The position numbers were made by a program, and so were the translations under genes. The notes beneath the pieces are model-generated. The model saw only the letters and a program-made list of their open reading frames with translations. It was not told the DNA's origin and ran no database searches. This document shows positions 47,840 through 57,213 of a DNA stretch of 64,000 bases, in pieces. Every line of letters begins with the position of its first letter. Position 1 is the stretch's first letter. Location of the stretch: positions 1,397,384 to 1,461,383 of the forward strand of contig LNAC01000231.1 of assembly GCA_002007465.1 (NCBI GenBank), given 5' to 3'. The DNA is from Ailurus styani. Lineage: Eukaryota; Chordata; Mammalia; Carnivora; Ailuridae.

Positions 47840-48900
47840 TTTTGGGAATCTTGTCAAAAATATGAAAAGTTTTGGACACTTGAATAAATAGGAACATAGG
47901 CCACTGTGAAACAACACTAAGTTAGCTATGTAACCAAAGCGACAAAGACTTCACAGGTAAATATATAATAAGGCTACATTATTCTGAGCAAAGCTTAGCT
48001 CTTTTAATATCAAGAGAATTAGGTTTACATAAGTAATTAAAGCCCTGATGATAAAGGTAACATGAAGCATAGGGAATTATTTTGATAAAACAAAATCTTT
48101 GCTTTTTAGGCAGATTACTTTAAAACGTAAAAAAAAATAAAATAAAACCTCTTCTAATCTCTCATCAAAAGCAGACCAATAATACAAGGCAATGTTGTCC
48201 TTTTAACAAAGAGAAAACCAAATTCTAATTTTGCACTAGTTTACTTTTGATATTAAAACTCTTTCACTCAATTAAATTAATTCCAGTCTGAGCCAGTACT
48301 GAGCATGCATAAAATTCTTTTCTAAGGATTTCTTTCCACAAACCTACAACTTTCAGATTCTGTCCCATGGTGTTCTTCTTTCCCATTTTGAAATAACCAA
48401 TTTTACTTTAGGACATTGTTACTTTTTATTCCTTCAACAAAAATGTGTTTTTATTTCTCATACTTTCTTTTACTCGAAACACACATCCTAATTTCCTTGC
48501 ATATGGAGATGTTTCCCTTAATATTTCTAATAATTTTAGTTACATATAAAAATTAACATTCTTAACTCTTAGAAACCTTAATTTCTAGTAAAAAAACTAA
48601 TAAGTGAACAATTGGAAACTGTTTGTTATACCAGTATTCTTTAGATTGGCAAATTTATGAATATATTTTATAATTTCTAGAAGCATGTGCTATTTCATAG
48701 TATAATCTTCCAATAAAGCACAAGGTGTGTTTATCTTTAGTTTCTCTGTAGTAAGGAAGCCAAATGTAGATTAAACCTTTGTTCAGTAAAAATATGTTTC
48801 ACTATTTTATTTGGAAATGCTCTAGATAGCCAATGAATTTCTATTATTTAACTTAGCAAAACTCTAAAGTTTCAAGTTACCAAAAAGATTTTTGGAACAG
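47840..48900. other. AT-rich single-copy DNA before the provirus, no gene seen
   Basis: No recognised feature; no frame of 60 codons or more. Confidence 0.45.
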
Positions 48901-49366
48901 TGTGAAAATTACTGAAGAGAAACCTCACTCAAATTGAGTCAGGAGATTTGGCAGGAGGAGCTCTTATGCCTTACATACCACTCATCCTCAGTTAAAAATC
49001 CATCTGGAATAGAGGGAACTTGCACTCGAAAACTCCTTTACCTACTACTTTACTATCCCAGCAGGAGGGAGAAAGGCTTTCCTCATCCCCCCCCAGCAAC
49101 AGACCCCCCCCAATAAGAGTTGGTCACAACTCTTCCAACGAAAAGCCACTATATCTCCAACTCCCAGTTTACTCCATTTTGTTGATAACCTCCTCCCAAC
49201 TTCCTGCTCTCCTCTATAAAAGAGCATTCTATTCCTTTTTTTTTTTTTTTGGCAGGCCTATGATTTTGCCACAGCTTGCTTGTCGGGATTGCAATTCTCT
49301 GCTATTCCTGAATAAACCCATCTTGTGCTAGTAAAATCACTGGCAGTTTGATGGTTAAGGTTAACA
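48901..49366 (+). repeat. 5' LTR of the provirus
   Basis: Begins TGTGAAAATTACTGAAGAG and ends 'ggttaagg' plus TTAACA. It retains a TATA box TATAAAA at 49,215-49,221 and a polyadenylation signal AATAAA at 49,311-49,316, in the usual U3-R order. Length is 466 bp. Open frames within it on either strand are incidental. Confidence 0.93.
49215..49221 (+). promoter_or_regulatory. LTR TATA box (5' LTR)
   Basis: TATAAAA about 95 bases upstream of AATAAA. The corresponding place in the 3' LTR reads CTAGAAAA, so only the 5' copy keeps the motif. Activity is not implied. Confidence 0.7.
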
Positions 49367-49816
49367 TTACTTACTGGCCTATGTGGCTATCCAGAAAAGA
49401 CCCCCAGCAGTGCTGAGGCTGGTGAACAAACAGGTTACAGTACCAAGAGCCAATTGGGCTTACTGCTTTCTTGCCAACCTAGAGTTTGAGGGTAAGTTTT
49501 CTTCTAGATTTTGAGCTCCATGCTTTGTGTCTGAGCTATCCAGGCTTTATTTGCTATCTGTTTTAAGGCCTTTGTTTTGTTTTGATCTCTGAGAGTATTC
49601 ATTTGGCTTTTAGTCCAACTCTTCTTTGGGAATCAGACCATTCCTGATGGAACTGTGCTAGCTTTTGATCGGACTCCTTTTGAGGACTGGGCTCTTCCGT
49701 TTGGAACTGTGCCTGCTGGAAGCGTGCTAGGCTTCCACCCAACTCCTCCTTGGGATTGTGCTGCCCTTCTGTCCTATTCTTCTAGAATCAGGTTGTTCCT
49801 GAAAAATCTCTAAGAC
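49367..49816 (+). other. Retroviral leader
   Basis: Non-coding 5' leader between LTR and gag. A primer-binding site should begin within a few bases of 49,367; 'tggcctatgtggctatcc' at about 49,375 is in place but I cannot match it to a specific tRNA. GGTAAGT at 49,491-49,497 resembles a splice donor, in the region where retroviruses place theirs. Confidence 0.6.
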
Positions 49817-50097
49817 ATGGGATCCCGGTCATCAAAATGCCTTAATCATGCCTCCCCACCCCCACTCCTAGTGGGGACTCTAGCCAGTTTTATGTTTAAA
49901 AACCATGGTCCCTCTGAATGTACATTTATAACTAAGTGGACTGACTGAACCAAAAGTAATTTAAAACTTCAATGGCTATGATGGCGAAATTTTTATCTCC
50001 CTACACTTGTTTTACTCAAAAATTAAACCAGAAAGCCATGGTTTCTTAAAAGAAAAGGAAAAGAAAAAAAAATGACTATGATGACTGTTTTTGTGTG

Positions 50098-50291
50098 TTT
50101 TTTTTTTTAATATTTTCTTTATTTGACCTGTGTTTGGCAGGAGAAAGGCAAAGGGGGCAAGAGAGAGAATCCCAAGCAGGCTCTAGGACCAGCGTGGAGC
50201 CCAAAGCACCACTCGATCTCACAACCCCAAGATGATAACCCGAGAAGCCGAAATCAACCCAGCACTTAACTGATCAGCCACCCAGGCACCC
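50098..50291 (-). mobile_element. CAN-SINE, antisense, in gag
   Basis: T-rich tail, 'tctttatttgacctgtg', 'caagcaggctctaggac', reversed head 'gatcagccacccaggcaccc'. An older, diverged copy. Confidence 0.9.
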
Positions 50292-50579
50292 AGGATGGCT
50301 ACTTTAAATAGTACCTCAAGACTTCAAGATATTTTCAGAATTCTAAGTTTGCCTTTTTGCAAAAGACTATTTCTAAATTAACTGAGGCAAACAATTCAAA
50401 GAAGCAAAAATGGCTTCTGAGGCCCATTTTCCCCCTTTTCCATCTTTTTTTGTCTGCAGACAACTGGTGGCCACCTTGTGCTCAGGCCCCACCTCCAGTA
50501 TCATTTTGTTCTATTTTGTCTACTGAACTTACTTTTTCCTCTGAATCGCTCCCCATTCACTCCTCTACTAAGCCAAGTC

Positions 50580-50643
50580 AAACTGCCTTTTCAGAGTCCA
50601 GAGTGCTAACCATTACACCATGGAACCTGAAACTGCCTTTTCA
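50580..50643. repeat. 14-bp target-site duplication around the tRNA half
   Basis: AAACTGCCTTTTCA at 50,580-50,593 and 50,630-50,643, identical. In minus-strand orientation the duplicated sequence starts TGAAAAG and is preceded by CTT, an acceptable though not ideal L1 endonuclease site. Confidence 0.95.
50594..50629 (-). pseudogene. tRNA-Gln(CUG) 5'-half retropseudogene, no A-tail
   Basis: Read on the minus strand from 50,627, the bases GGTTCCATGGTGTAATGGTT and then AGCACTCTGGACTCTGA equal the mammalian tRNA-Gln(CUG) from position 1 to position 37, just past the anticodon; the last three bases (50,591-50,593) are shared with the flanking repeat. No 3' half, no CCA and no A-tail are present. 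Perfect 14-bp direct repeats AAACTGCCTTTTCA flank it at 50,580-50,593 and 50,630-50,643. This fits the tailless retropseudogene class (3'-truncated small-RNA copies with target duplications). It adds about 50 bases to gag. It cannot fold as a tRNA and is not a tRNA gene. Confidence 0.88.
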
Positions 50644-51479
50644 AAGTTAAGTCTTCTGAGGATCTAAATGAACTTCAAATTCTTATGTTGCCTAGATTAG
50701 GGCCAAATTGTGGGCCATAGTTAAGGAGTTCCCTAAAGTGACTGAGGACCCCCATAATTTTGCTGAAGAACTTAACACAGTTATTCAAGCTTACCAACCT
50801 GGTTTCTCAAAATTAAATCAATTAGTCCACATGCTTGTTGGTGAGGATCAGGCCAAACAGTGGATGAAACTAGCCTGAAGGAAACGTCCAAAAGGGGATT
50901 CAGAGAAATAAACCTCTACCTTTTGACACACTCCCCGGAAATCTCCACTGAACAACTACAAGAGCATTTTCCACCTGCTGACTGGAACAAAATTCGGGCT
51001 TGCCCACAAAAGCCTAATGAAACTGTCCATGACTATTAGAATCAGTTTAAATTCTTTTAAGAATGTCTGATCCTCCTTTAAAGGTTGAATCCACCCAGTA
51101 GCATTTAACTCTACGTTTATTAATGAGCTGAACTGGGATCTTTCTCTTTTAGTTAAATTCTCTTTTAGGATGGGAATTTCCCAGGATGGGAAATTGACCA
51201 CTCCAGGTTTAGTTAATATGGCAAACCAGCTTGCTCACATGCTAGATGACCCACCTAAAAGAAAGACCACTAAAATTCTCAGTCTTCTACTCTGGCAAAT
51301 GAAGGCTCCTAAAAAAAAACCAAAAACCTTCAAGTTTTTGCTGCTATTACAAAGGGCCAGGGCACAAGAAAAAGATTATTACAAATTTAAGCACTTTGGT
51401 GTCTTCAATCCTCACGCCAGTCTTTCCAATGTCCTCCTAATTCCCAGTGATGTGGATCTGAGGAACTACATGGGTTCTT

Positions 51480-51672
51480 TTTTTTTTTTTTTTTTTAAGA
51501 TTTTGTTTGTTTGTTTGTTTGTTTTAGAGGGGGAAGAGGGAAAGAATCTCAAGTGACTGCACACTCAGCATGGAGCCCCACACAGGGCTTGATCTCACAA
51601 CCCTAAGATCATGACCCGAGCCCAAATCAAGAGTGGGATGGGGCGCTCAACCAACTTAGCCACCCAGGAGCC
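51480..51672 (-). mobile_element. CAN-SINE, antisense, perfect 14-bp target duplication, in gag-pro region
   Basis: Long T run, (GTTT)n, 'gggaaagaatctcaagtgac', reversed head 'cttagccacccaggagccc'. CTACATGGGTTCTT occurs at 51,466-51,479 and 51,673-51,686. Confidence 0.97.
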
Positions 51673-51879
51673 CTACATGGGTTCTTCCCAGCCCCTTCAC
51701 TTAACCAGCTTAGAGAAACCATTCCTCAAATCGGGAACGAGTCTCTGTATTCACACTGGAGCCAGTTGTCAGTGCTGTGTCAGTGCTGTGAACCGGCTCC
51801 TGCCCAGGGCACTAAAGCAGTTCAAGAAGTAGAGGGCTCTAATAAGCCTCACCAACTTCCTGTTTGAACCCATTACCTT

Positions 51880-52150
51880 TGGTTTAGGCTCTTTGACAGA
51901 CGCTCATCATTTTTCTCCTTAATTCTTCCATCCCAATTAATTTATTGGGCTGAGATTTCATAGAAACCACCACACCAGAATATCTCCAAAGGGGAGAGAT
52001 AATTCTAGAATTTGACAGTAGTATTCAAAATAACCAACCAGGAGAAATAAAAGTCCCTTCAGCATCTTTTCTATGCTCCGTCTTTGATGGTACTATAGAT
52101 GAGTCTGGGGACACTGATCATTTGTTCCTATTGGATCAGCTACTATTCTC
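51880..52150 (+). pseudogene. Retroviral protease remnant
   Basis: The C-terminal part of an aspartic protease is recognisable around 51,936-51,975: P-I-N-L-L-G, an in-frame TGA, then D-F-I-E. The active-site D-S/T-G motif was not found. Broken by stops; no function. Confidence 0.65.
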
Positions 52151-52154
52151 TTTA

Positions 52155-52920
52155 TAGGCAAAATCTTCAACTGCTATTGGTAGAATCCACAGTACACTTC
52201 CCATCAAGATTCAAATAGATCCCTCAAAACCTCTTCCCAGAATTAATCAAGGCCCTGTGGTAAAGAAGCCCTTCAGGGCATCAAGCCCACAATAGAAGAT
52301 TACAAGTCTCAGGACTTCATTATCCCCTGCACCAGTCCCTGTAATACTCTTATTTTACCTGTGAGAAAACCCAGTGTCTGATGACGGAGGTTTGTCCACA
52401 ACCTCTGAGCAATAAATAACAGTTATCTCTTAGTATTCTGTTGTTCCTAACCCCCAGGTGCTACTAACATCCATTCCCACTAGCAAGTTTTTCACTGTGA
52501 TTGATCTGTGCCATGCATTTTTGGTATTCCAGTTGATAGCCAACATCTTTTTGCTTTCACTTAGGAAGGATAGAAATACAGGTGGACAGTAATGCCCCAG
52601 GGTTCTAGAGAGTCCTTATTTTTCACAAAACGTAGAAGCTAATTTGGAGGATATAAAGTTTTCTGCAGGATCTACCTTGTTAACAATACATAAATGATTT
52701 GTTTCTCTGCTCTCCTTCTCAAATCTATTCACAGGACGCAACATCTACCTGTCAAACCTTTTGGCTTTAAAGGGACCTAAAGTCTCCAAAAAAAACTGAA
52801 GCTTGTTCAAGCTCAGATTAGATACTTAGAGCATCTGATCTCAGAATAGGACGACATTTGTCCTCAGATGAAATGTCTCATACCTGCTTAACACTGACAG
52901 ATTACCTTTTGACTCCCCAT
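52155..52920 (+). pseudogene. Reverse transcriptase remnant (pol), catalytic motif altered
   Basis: A gamma-type reverse transcriptase is recognisable across several frames. Visible pieces are IKIQIDPSKPLPRINQ (about 52,203-52,250), IIPCTSPCNT-like sequence near 52,320, and VIDLCHAFFGIPV at about 52,498-52,537. The catalytic YxDD box at 52,687-52,698 reads Y-I-N-D, so the first essential aspartate is replaced by asparagine. Frameshifts and stops also break the gene. Confidence 0.85.
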
Positions 52921-52998
52921 GATAATTTATGTAAATTTTTCTCACCAATACAGATTTTGCATGGTTTACTGAGGATTTTTATTTAAAGTGTAAAAATG

Positions 52999-53435
52999 AT
53001 ATACAGAGCTAGTATGCAGACTGCATCACGGGGAGCCCAGCTGATCAGGAGGATCACAGATATGCTGCTCGCCATCTCGCCATCTTCGCCTACATACTGG
53101 GCATGTCTCTCTTCCTGCTCGTCATTCTCTATCACTATGTGGGTGTCAACAATACCAAGAAGCAGGAATGAGGTTGGCGCTTTCTCTGCCCCAGGGTTCC
53201 AGGACATAGTCTGAGGCAAGATGCATGGTATGAGGGGCCTTCACACTTCACTCCGTCCCTCTACCCATCACAATATACAAAGCAACTGCACCTGAATTTT
53301 TCCAAGCAACTTTTACTTCCTCAACGTCTTCCTTAGCCCTATGGACAAGAAGCTGCCACTGAGTAGGGCCCAGTATAGGGGTTTCTTTTCTACTCCCTCC
53401 CCCCAATATAAAAAGATAAATATGTTTTTTATTTT
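52999..53435 (+). pseudogene. OST4: OST4 processed pseudogene inserted in the provirus
   Basis: OST4 encodes a 37-residue single-pass membrane subunit of the ER oligosaccharyltransferase. The copy's coding part is 53,050-53,171. It starts AGG in place of ATG, continues I-T-D-M-L-L-A-I, then shifts frame at a tandem duplication of CTCGCCAT (53,068-53,075 and 53,076-53,083). It goes on in the next frame as [20 protein letters not shown] and ends V-N-N-T-K-K-Q-E and TGA. A 5' leader with 'gcatcacggggagccca' and a 3' UTR ('ggttggcgctttctctgccc' to 'ccaatataaaaagataaata') complete an intronless mRNA copy. The A-tail is reduced to a few A. AAAATG at 52,993-52,998 and 53,436-53,441 is the target duplication. 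Frames of 72-78 codons on either strand here are incidental. Confidence 0.93.
53068..53083 (+). repeat. 8-bp tandem duplication disabling the OST4 copy
   Basis: CTCGCCAT is present twice in tandem; functional OST4 has it once. The extra 8 bases shift the frame after the eighth residue past the lost start. Confidence 0.93.
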
Positions 53436-53685
53436 AAAATGGAAAACATCATGCTGGGGATAATATTACAGCTTCCTTTGAAGTCACTGATGCAGCACAT
53501 TTACTTTTGGCTACTTCAGCCAACAGGCTGAGTTATATGCCCTTACCCAGGCTTGTACTTTAGGCAAGGGGAAAACTAGTAACAGTTACACTGATAATGG
53601 GTGTGCCTTTGGAGTAGCTCATGATTTTGGAATTTAGTCTGAGGCAAGATGACATGAGATTTCCAATGAGATTTCCCTACCTCCA

Positions 53686-55015
53686 ATGGAAATAAGATTA
53701 AAAATGGTTCCTATGTCCATACTTTTGCCAGTGACTCAAACTATTATTAAGATTCGTGGACATTCCAGACTCAACTCCCTGGAAGCCAGAGTAATCCAAC
53801 TCACTGATATTTCCACTAAAAATGCTGCATTCAAGGAAACCAATAGCCAAGCCTCTGTCACAGTACAGGATGTTCTCCTAATGACAATTTGGACAAATTG
53901 ACCACAGCAGCCCAACAGTTGGCCCCAGAAAGGAGAAACAATAATAGAAATCTAGTAACTGTTGCCTCAATAAAAATGAAGAACTATCCAAATACCAATC
54001 TGGCCCTACCAGAAATCCTAAATTTCCCAATACTTACAACTGTACATGCATTAAACCATTGGTCTGCTGATAAAATTTAACATTCATGAATCAGTGTTGG
54101 TTGGAACAGTTAATAAGACCACAAAAAATACCTACCTTTGCTTGTCCACCTGTCCAAAGTACAGTCCTGGGACATCTGTTCATAACACCCCTGGGTATTT
54201 TAAATTGCCCTATGGACCATTTGAGGTTTGGCATATGGATTTCATGCAGCTCCCCCCATCTTGTGGATATAAATATATTTTAGTCATGGTTTGTATGTTT
54301 TATCACTGGACTGAAGATTTTTGTTTTAGACAGCCCAGTACCTCTTCTGTGGCTAAAAGTCTTTAGAAAAAATTATCCCTATCTGGGGAATCCCTCTCAA
54401 ACTACACACTGATCAGGAAACCCATCGATTGGTCAGCTGCTTTGACAAGTCTGTGCTACTTTATGACACTTTCATTGCACATACCATCCTTAGTCTTCAG
54501 TGTTAGTCAAATGCACTAACGGCATTAGTAGGTCAATTGGCAAAATTTTCAGAAACCCTCCAAATACCACGGACTAAAGCATTTCTATTGGTTCTTTAGA
54601 TCTCAAATCCATCCCCTTTGCAGCTTTTGAGACAGTCACAGGATATTCAATATACCCGGCCTCTGCCTCCTTTTATCCATAGTTGATAAAAGGAGATGAA
54701 CTTCAATAGCATGAAGGCCTAGTTCCATCTATTAAAAATAACCATGCTTTGGTACAGCAACATTTTTACAGTGTACTCTTGGGAGATGATAAACATCACA
54801 CCTTGCAACCTGTAAAAAGAAATCTCTAGAAAGACACTTCAACGTCTCTGGAAAGGCCTTCACCAGGAACTGTTAACCAAACTTTGTCCTACCAAACTCC
54901 AGGGAGTAGACTCTTGGATTCACATGACACATGTAAAGAAAGCACCAAACCCTAACTGGACCTGCACCCCACCTGCTGACCTGAAAGTAAAGATTTCCTG
55001 GAATTGAAGCAGATG
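53686..55015 (+). pseudogene. Integrase remnant (pol), broken
   Basis: The RNase H end and integrase start are readable at about 53,745-53,900 (IKIRGHSRLNSLEA). The zinc-binding HxxxH is present as H-A-L-N-H at 54,045-54,059, while the CxxC partner is damaged by a frameshift near 54,140. The catalytic core follows: VWHMDFMQLPP with the first Asp at 54,238-54,240, a second Asp codon at 54,411-54,413, but no convincing Glu third residue near 54,505-54,525. C-terminal sequence with 'attcacatgacacatgtaa' ends near 55,007. Two overlapping open frames of 65-90 codons at 54,086-54,366 are its longest intact pieces. Confidence 0.87.
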
Positions 55016-55150
55016 ACGTCTAATGAGGCAGCTTTCCCAAGACATTCAGACCAGGCCTTTTTCTCACTATTGCTTCTGCTTCTCTTTCATGGAAAGACAA
55101 GGCCCTTGTCTATGTTTCCCCAGCCCTTGTGAAAAGGGGAATCTCTTGTT
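55016..55150 (+). pseudogene. Possible env leader stub
   Basis: After integrase there is a C/T-rich, hydrophobic-codon stretch ('ctattgcttctgcttctctt') where an Env signal peptide would lie. No surface or transmembrane domain follows, so env is deleted. Low confidence. Confidence 0.35.
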
Positions 55151-55255
55151 TTTGTTTTGTTTTTTTAAGTAAGCTCTACACCCAATGTTGGGCTTGAACT
55201 TAAAACACCCAGATCAAGAGTCATATGTTTTCCCAATTGAGGCAGCCAGGTGCCC
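55151..55255 (-). mobile_element. Short CAN-SINE form, antisense, at the env deletion
   Basis: 'ttttttaagtaagctctacac', 'ccaatgttgggcttgaactta', 'cagatcaagagtcatatg' and 'ggcagccaggtgccc'. It lies exactly between the putative env stub and the 3' tail of the provirus. Confidence 0.9.
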
Positions 55256-55805
55256 AAGAAATTTTGTAATATTATTTTAAGTTTCACCTTTGGTTGCTTG
55301 TTGATTTTTTTAAAGATATACCCAGTAAGGTGATGCTAGTGTTTAAAGATTATCCCCAATACTTATGACCTTGAGAAAAATTCTTTAGATGAGAAACACC
55401 TGAGAGTTCTCCATCCTAACCTTTCCTGTTACTCAAATGTGACCTTAAGTGGTTTCCAAGTCCAAAGCACATCCCCTCTGACATAGGACCTGACAACCAG
55501 CAAAGGTCCTTCCTGGCGCTGAGGCACAAAGCCACTAATAGAACTTGACTGGGCACCTGGGTGGCTCAGTCAGTTAAGCATCTGCCTTTGGCTCAGGTCA
55601 TGATCCCAGGGTCCTGGGATTGAGTCCTGCATCAGGATCCCGGCTCAGCAGTCTGCTTTTCCCTCTGCCCCTCCCCCCACTCGTGCTCACGCTCTCACTC
55701 TCTCTTTCTCACACACAAAAATTAATTAATTAATTAATTTTAAAAAAGAACCTGCCTACTGATCACCAATACTTCCAAAAAAAGATCTCAATCTAAAGGA
55801 AATAA
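55256..55805 (+). other. Proviral 3' tail before the 3' LTR, SINE-interrupted
   Basis: Non-coding sequence between the missing env and the 3' LTR. 'gagagttctccatcctaacct' and 'ggtttccaagtccaaagca' resemble the post-env tail of class I elements. A worn purine tract 'aaaggaaataa' directly precedes the LTR. Confidence 0.55.
55550..55746 (+). mobile_element. CAN-SINE, sense, in the proviral 3' tail
   Basis: Head 'gggcacctgggtggctcag', CT-rich body, (TTAA)n-type tail. AATAGAACTTGAC before and AAAAGAACCTGCC after are a diverged target duplication. Confidence 0.95.
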
Positions 55806-56473
55806 TGTGAAAATGTACTAAGAGAAACCTCACTAAAATTGAGTTGGGAGGTTGGGCAGAGGGAGCTCTCATACCTCACCACTCATTCTCAATTGCAAAT
55901 CCAACCAGAGACAGACCTTGCACATGGATGCTACTTTAGATACTACTTTACTATCCCAGTAGGAGGGAGAAAGACTTTCCTCAACCCCAGCAACAGCCCA
56001 GCCAATGAAAGATGGTCCCAATTCACCCAATGAAAAGCCACTATACCTCCAGCTCCCAGTTTACTCCAATGGACTTTCTCTTGATAATAGCCTTCCAAAC
56101 TTCCCTTTTTTTTTTTTTTTAGATTTTATTTATTTATTTGCAAGACAGAGAGCATGTGCGTGCACACACTGGGGAGGGGTAGAGGGAGAAGCAGGTTCCC
56201 AGTGGAGCCGAGAGACAAACCAGGGGCTCTATCCCAGGACCCTGGGATCATGACCTGAGCAGAAGAGAGACACTTAACCAACTGAGCCACCCAGGCACCA
56301 CCCCCCCTCAACTTCCCACTTTTTTCTAGAAAAGCATTCCTTTCCTTTTTTTTGGCAGACTTGTCAATGGTTTCCCCTCAGTTTGCTTGTCCCAGATTGC
56401 AATTCTCTGCTATTCCCGAATAAACCCTCTTTTGCTGGTAAAATAAATGGAAGTTTAACTTTTAAGGTTAACA
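55806..56473 (+). repeat. 3' LTR of the provirus, SINE-interrupted
   Basis: Begins TGTGAAAATGTACTAAGAG and ends 'taaggttaaca', collinear with the 5' LTR apart from a SINE at 56,107-56,301. The polyadenylation signal AATAAA is kept at 56,419-56,424; the TATA position reads CTAGAAAA. Confidence 0.93.
56107..56301 (-). mobile_element. CAN-SINE, antisense, in the 3' LTR
   Basis: T run, 'agattttatttatttatttgc', reversed head 'ctgagccacccaggcacc'. AACTTCCC flanks both sides; the 5' LTR shows the empty site. Frames on both strands across it are incidental. Confidence 0.96.
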
Positions 56474-57210
56474 AAAGCTATTTTTAAGGATACATACCAT
56501 ACAATATAATTATTGCTAACAAGTTCACCTAAAAACTTATTCCACTTACATCTATCTAAATCACTTGCTCCCAAAAATTACATTTAGACTTTCCATGAAA
56601 ACTTCATGAAACATTAGACAAAGTCTGCCATCATCCCAAGCTGTTTCTTCCTGACAAATTTTGAAACAGAGATGTAATATAAACTTATTTGACTAGTAAA
56701 CCCAGGCAGACTAAAAGTTGTATGTCTGCATTATATTCAATGCTAATAACTCCAAGGACATATCTACTTTAATTAAACCAATGAACTTAAACTAGCTCTA
56801 ATACCAAATACATTTCCAGATCACATAAACATGAAAAGCACTGGGTCAGTTTGTTATATTTCTGAAAACTTTAGGAATATTCAATCTATAAGCATTTGAT
56901 TTTAAGCCAATTAAATAGAGGTCTTTAGAAATTAATTTTGGCAACATGATCCAGAGGTAGAAAAATATAACACATCTAATTATACACACACACACACACA
57001 CAAGAAAGAGAGAGACATATGCACATACAGACGGTTATTGCCTTAAAATTTTAGCCATGAGTCAAACACAACACAAAACTCACGAGCTTACAAAAGAATA
57101 GTTGGATCCAATTTTTTTGTGTGTTTGTTTCTTGGCAGTTGGAATAAGTCCACTTGCTCAAATATCTAAAGCTTTTTCCACTAACATTTGTGGAGAAGAT
57201 ATTGGAGATC
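56474..57210. other. AT-rich single-copy DNA, no gene seen
   Basis: Contains a (CA)n microsatellite at about 56,984-57,002. No gene recognised. Confidence 0.45.
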
Positions 57211-57213
57211 TTC

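Larger units (their letters stand above)
49817..51860 (+). pseudogene. gag remnant (matrix, capsid, nucleocapsid), broken
   Basis: ATG GGA at 49,817 gives a Met-Gly start as in a myristoylated matrix; the frame stops at 49,946-49,948 after 43 codons. Capsid-like sequence is recognisable at about 50,700-51,060, where fragments such as FAEELNTVIQAYQPGF and QKPNETVHDY can be read between stops. The nucleocapsid zinc-knuckle position (about 51,365-51,420) has lost its cysteines. Three insertions break it: a SINE at 50,098, a tRNA-Gln half at 50,594 and a SINE at 51,480. Stops, frameshifts and insertions rule out a functional product. Confidence 0.82.
52953..53685 (+). pseudogene. RNase H remnant (pol), split by an OST4 retrocopy
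   Basis: The N-terminal RNase H strand 'gattttgcatggtttactga' (D-F-A-W-F-T) begins at 52,953. The domain is cut after about 52,998 and continues at 53,442 beyond the OST4 insertion, still in phase, with A-E-L-Y-A-L-T at about 53,529-53,549 and Y-T-D-N at about 53,588. The interrupting segment is therefore a clean insertion. The gene is non-functional. Confidence 0.82.
48901..56473 (+). mobile_element. Class I (gamma-type) endogenous retrovirus, degraded, with both LTRs
   Basis: A provirus of about 7.6 kb, roughly a quarter of which is later insertions. Order: 5' LTR, leader, gag, protease, reverse transcriptase, RNase H, integrase, 3' tail, 3' LTR; env is essentially missing. All reading frames carry stops and frameshifts, so it is not infectious or coding. 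The type is judged from the shape of the Gag capsid, RNase H and integrase remnants and from the TG...CA LTRs. By eye about 15 of the first 100 LTR bases differ between the LTRs, implying an old insertion. Flanks ACAG (48,897-48,900) and AAAG (56,474-56,477) may be a worn 4-bp target duplication. It hosts five SINEs in its internal region, one more in the 3' LTR, and two other retrocopies. Confidence 0.93.

Noticed and set aside
49367..49395. Primer-binding site just after the 5' LTR
   Set aside because: A TGG is in the right place but the following bases do not match any tRNA 3' end that I can name, so no primer type is assigned.
50357..50650. 97-codon frame overlapping the tRNA-Gln half
   Set aside because: It is a gag remnant read through the tRNA insertion; the last part translates the antisense tRNA.
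51170..51556. 128-codon plus-strand frame, the longest in the window
   Set aside because: It begins in decayed gag and ends in a CAN-SINE; it is part of the gag remnant and not an independent gene.
52983..53219. Overlapping frames of 72-78 codons on both strands
   Set aside because: They are out-of-frame or antisense readings of the OST4 retrocopy.
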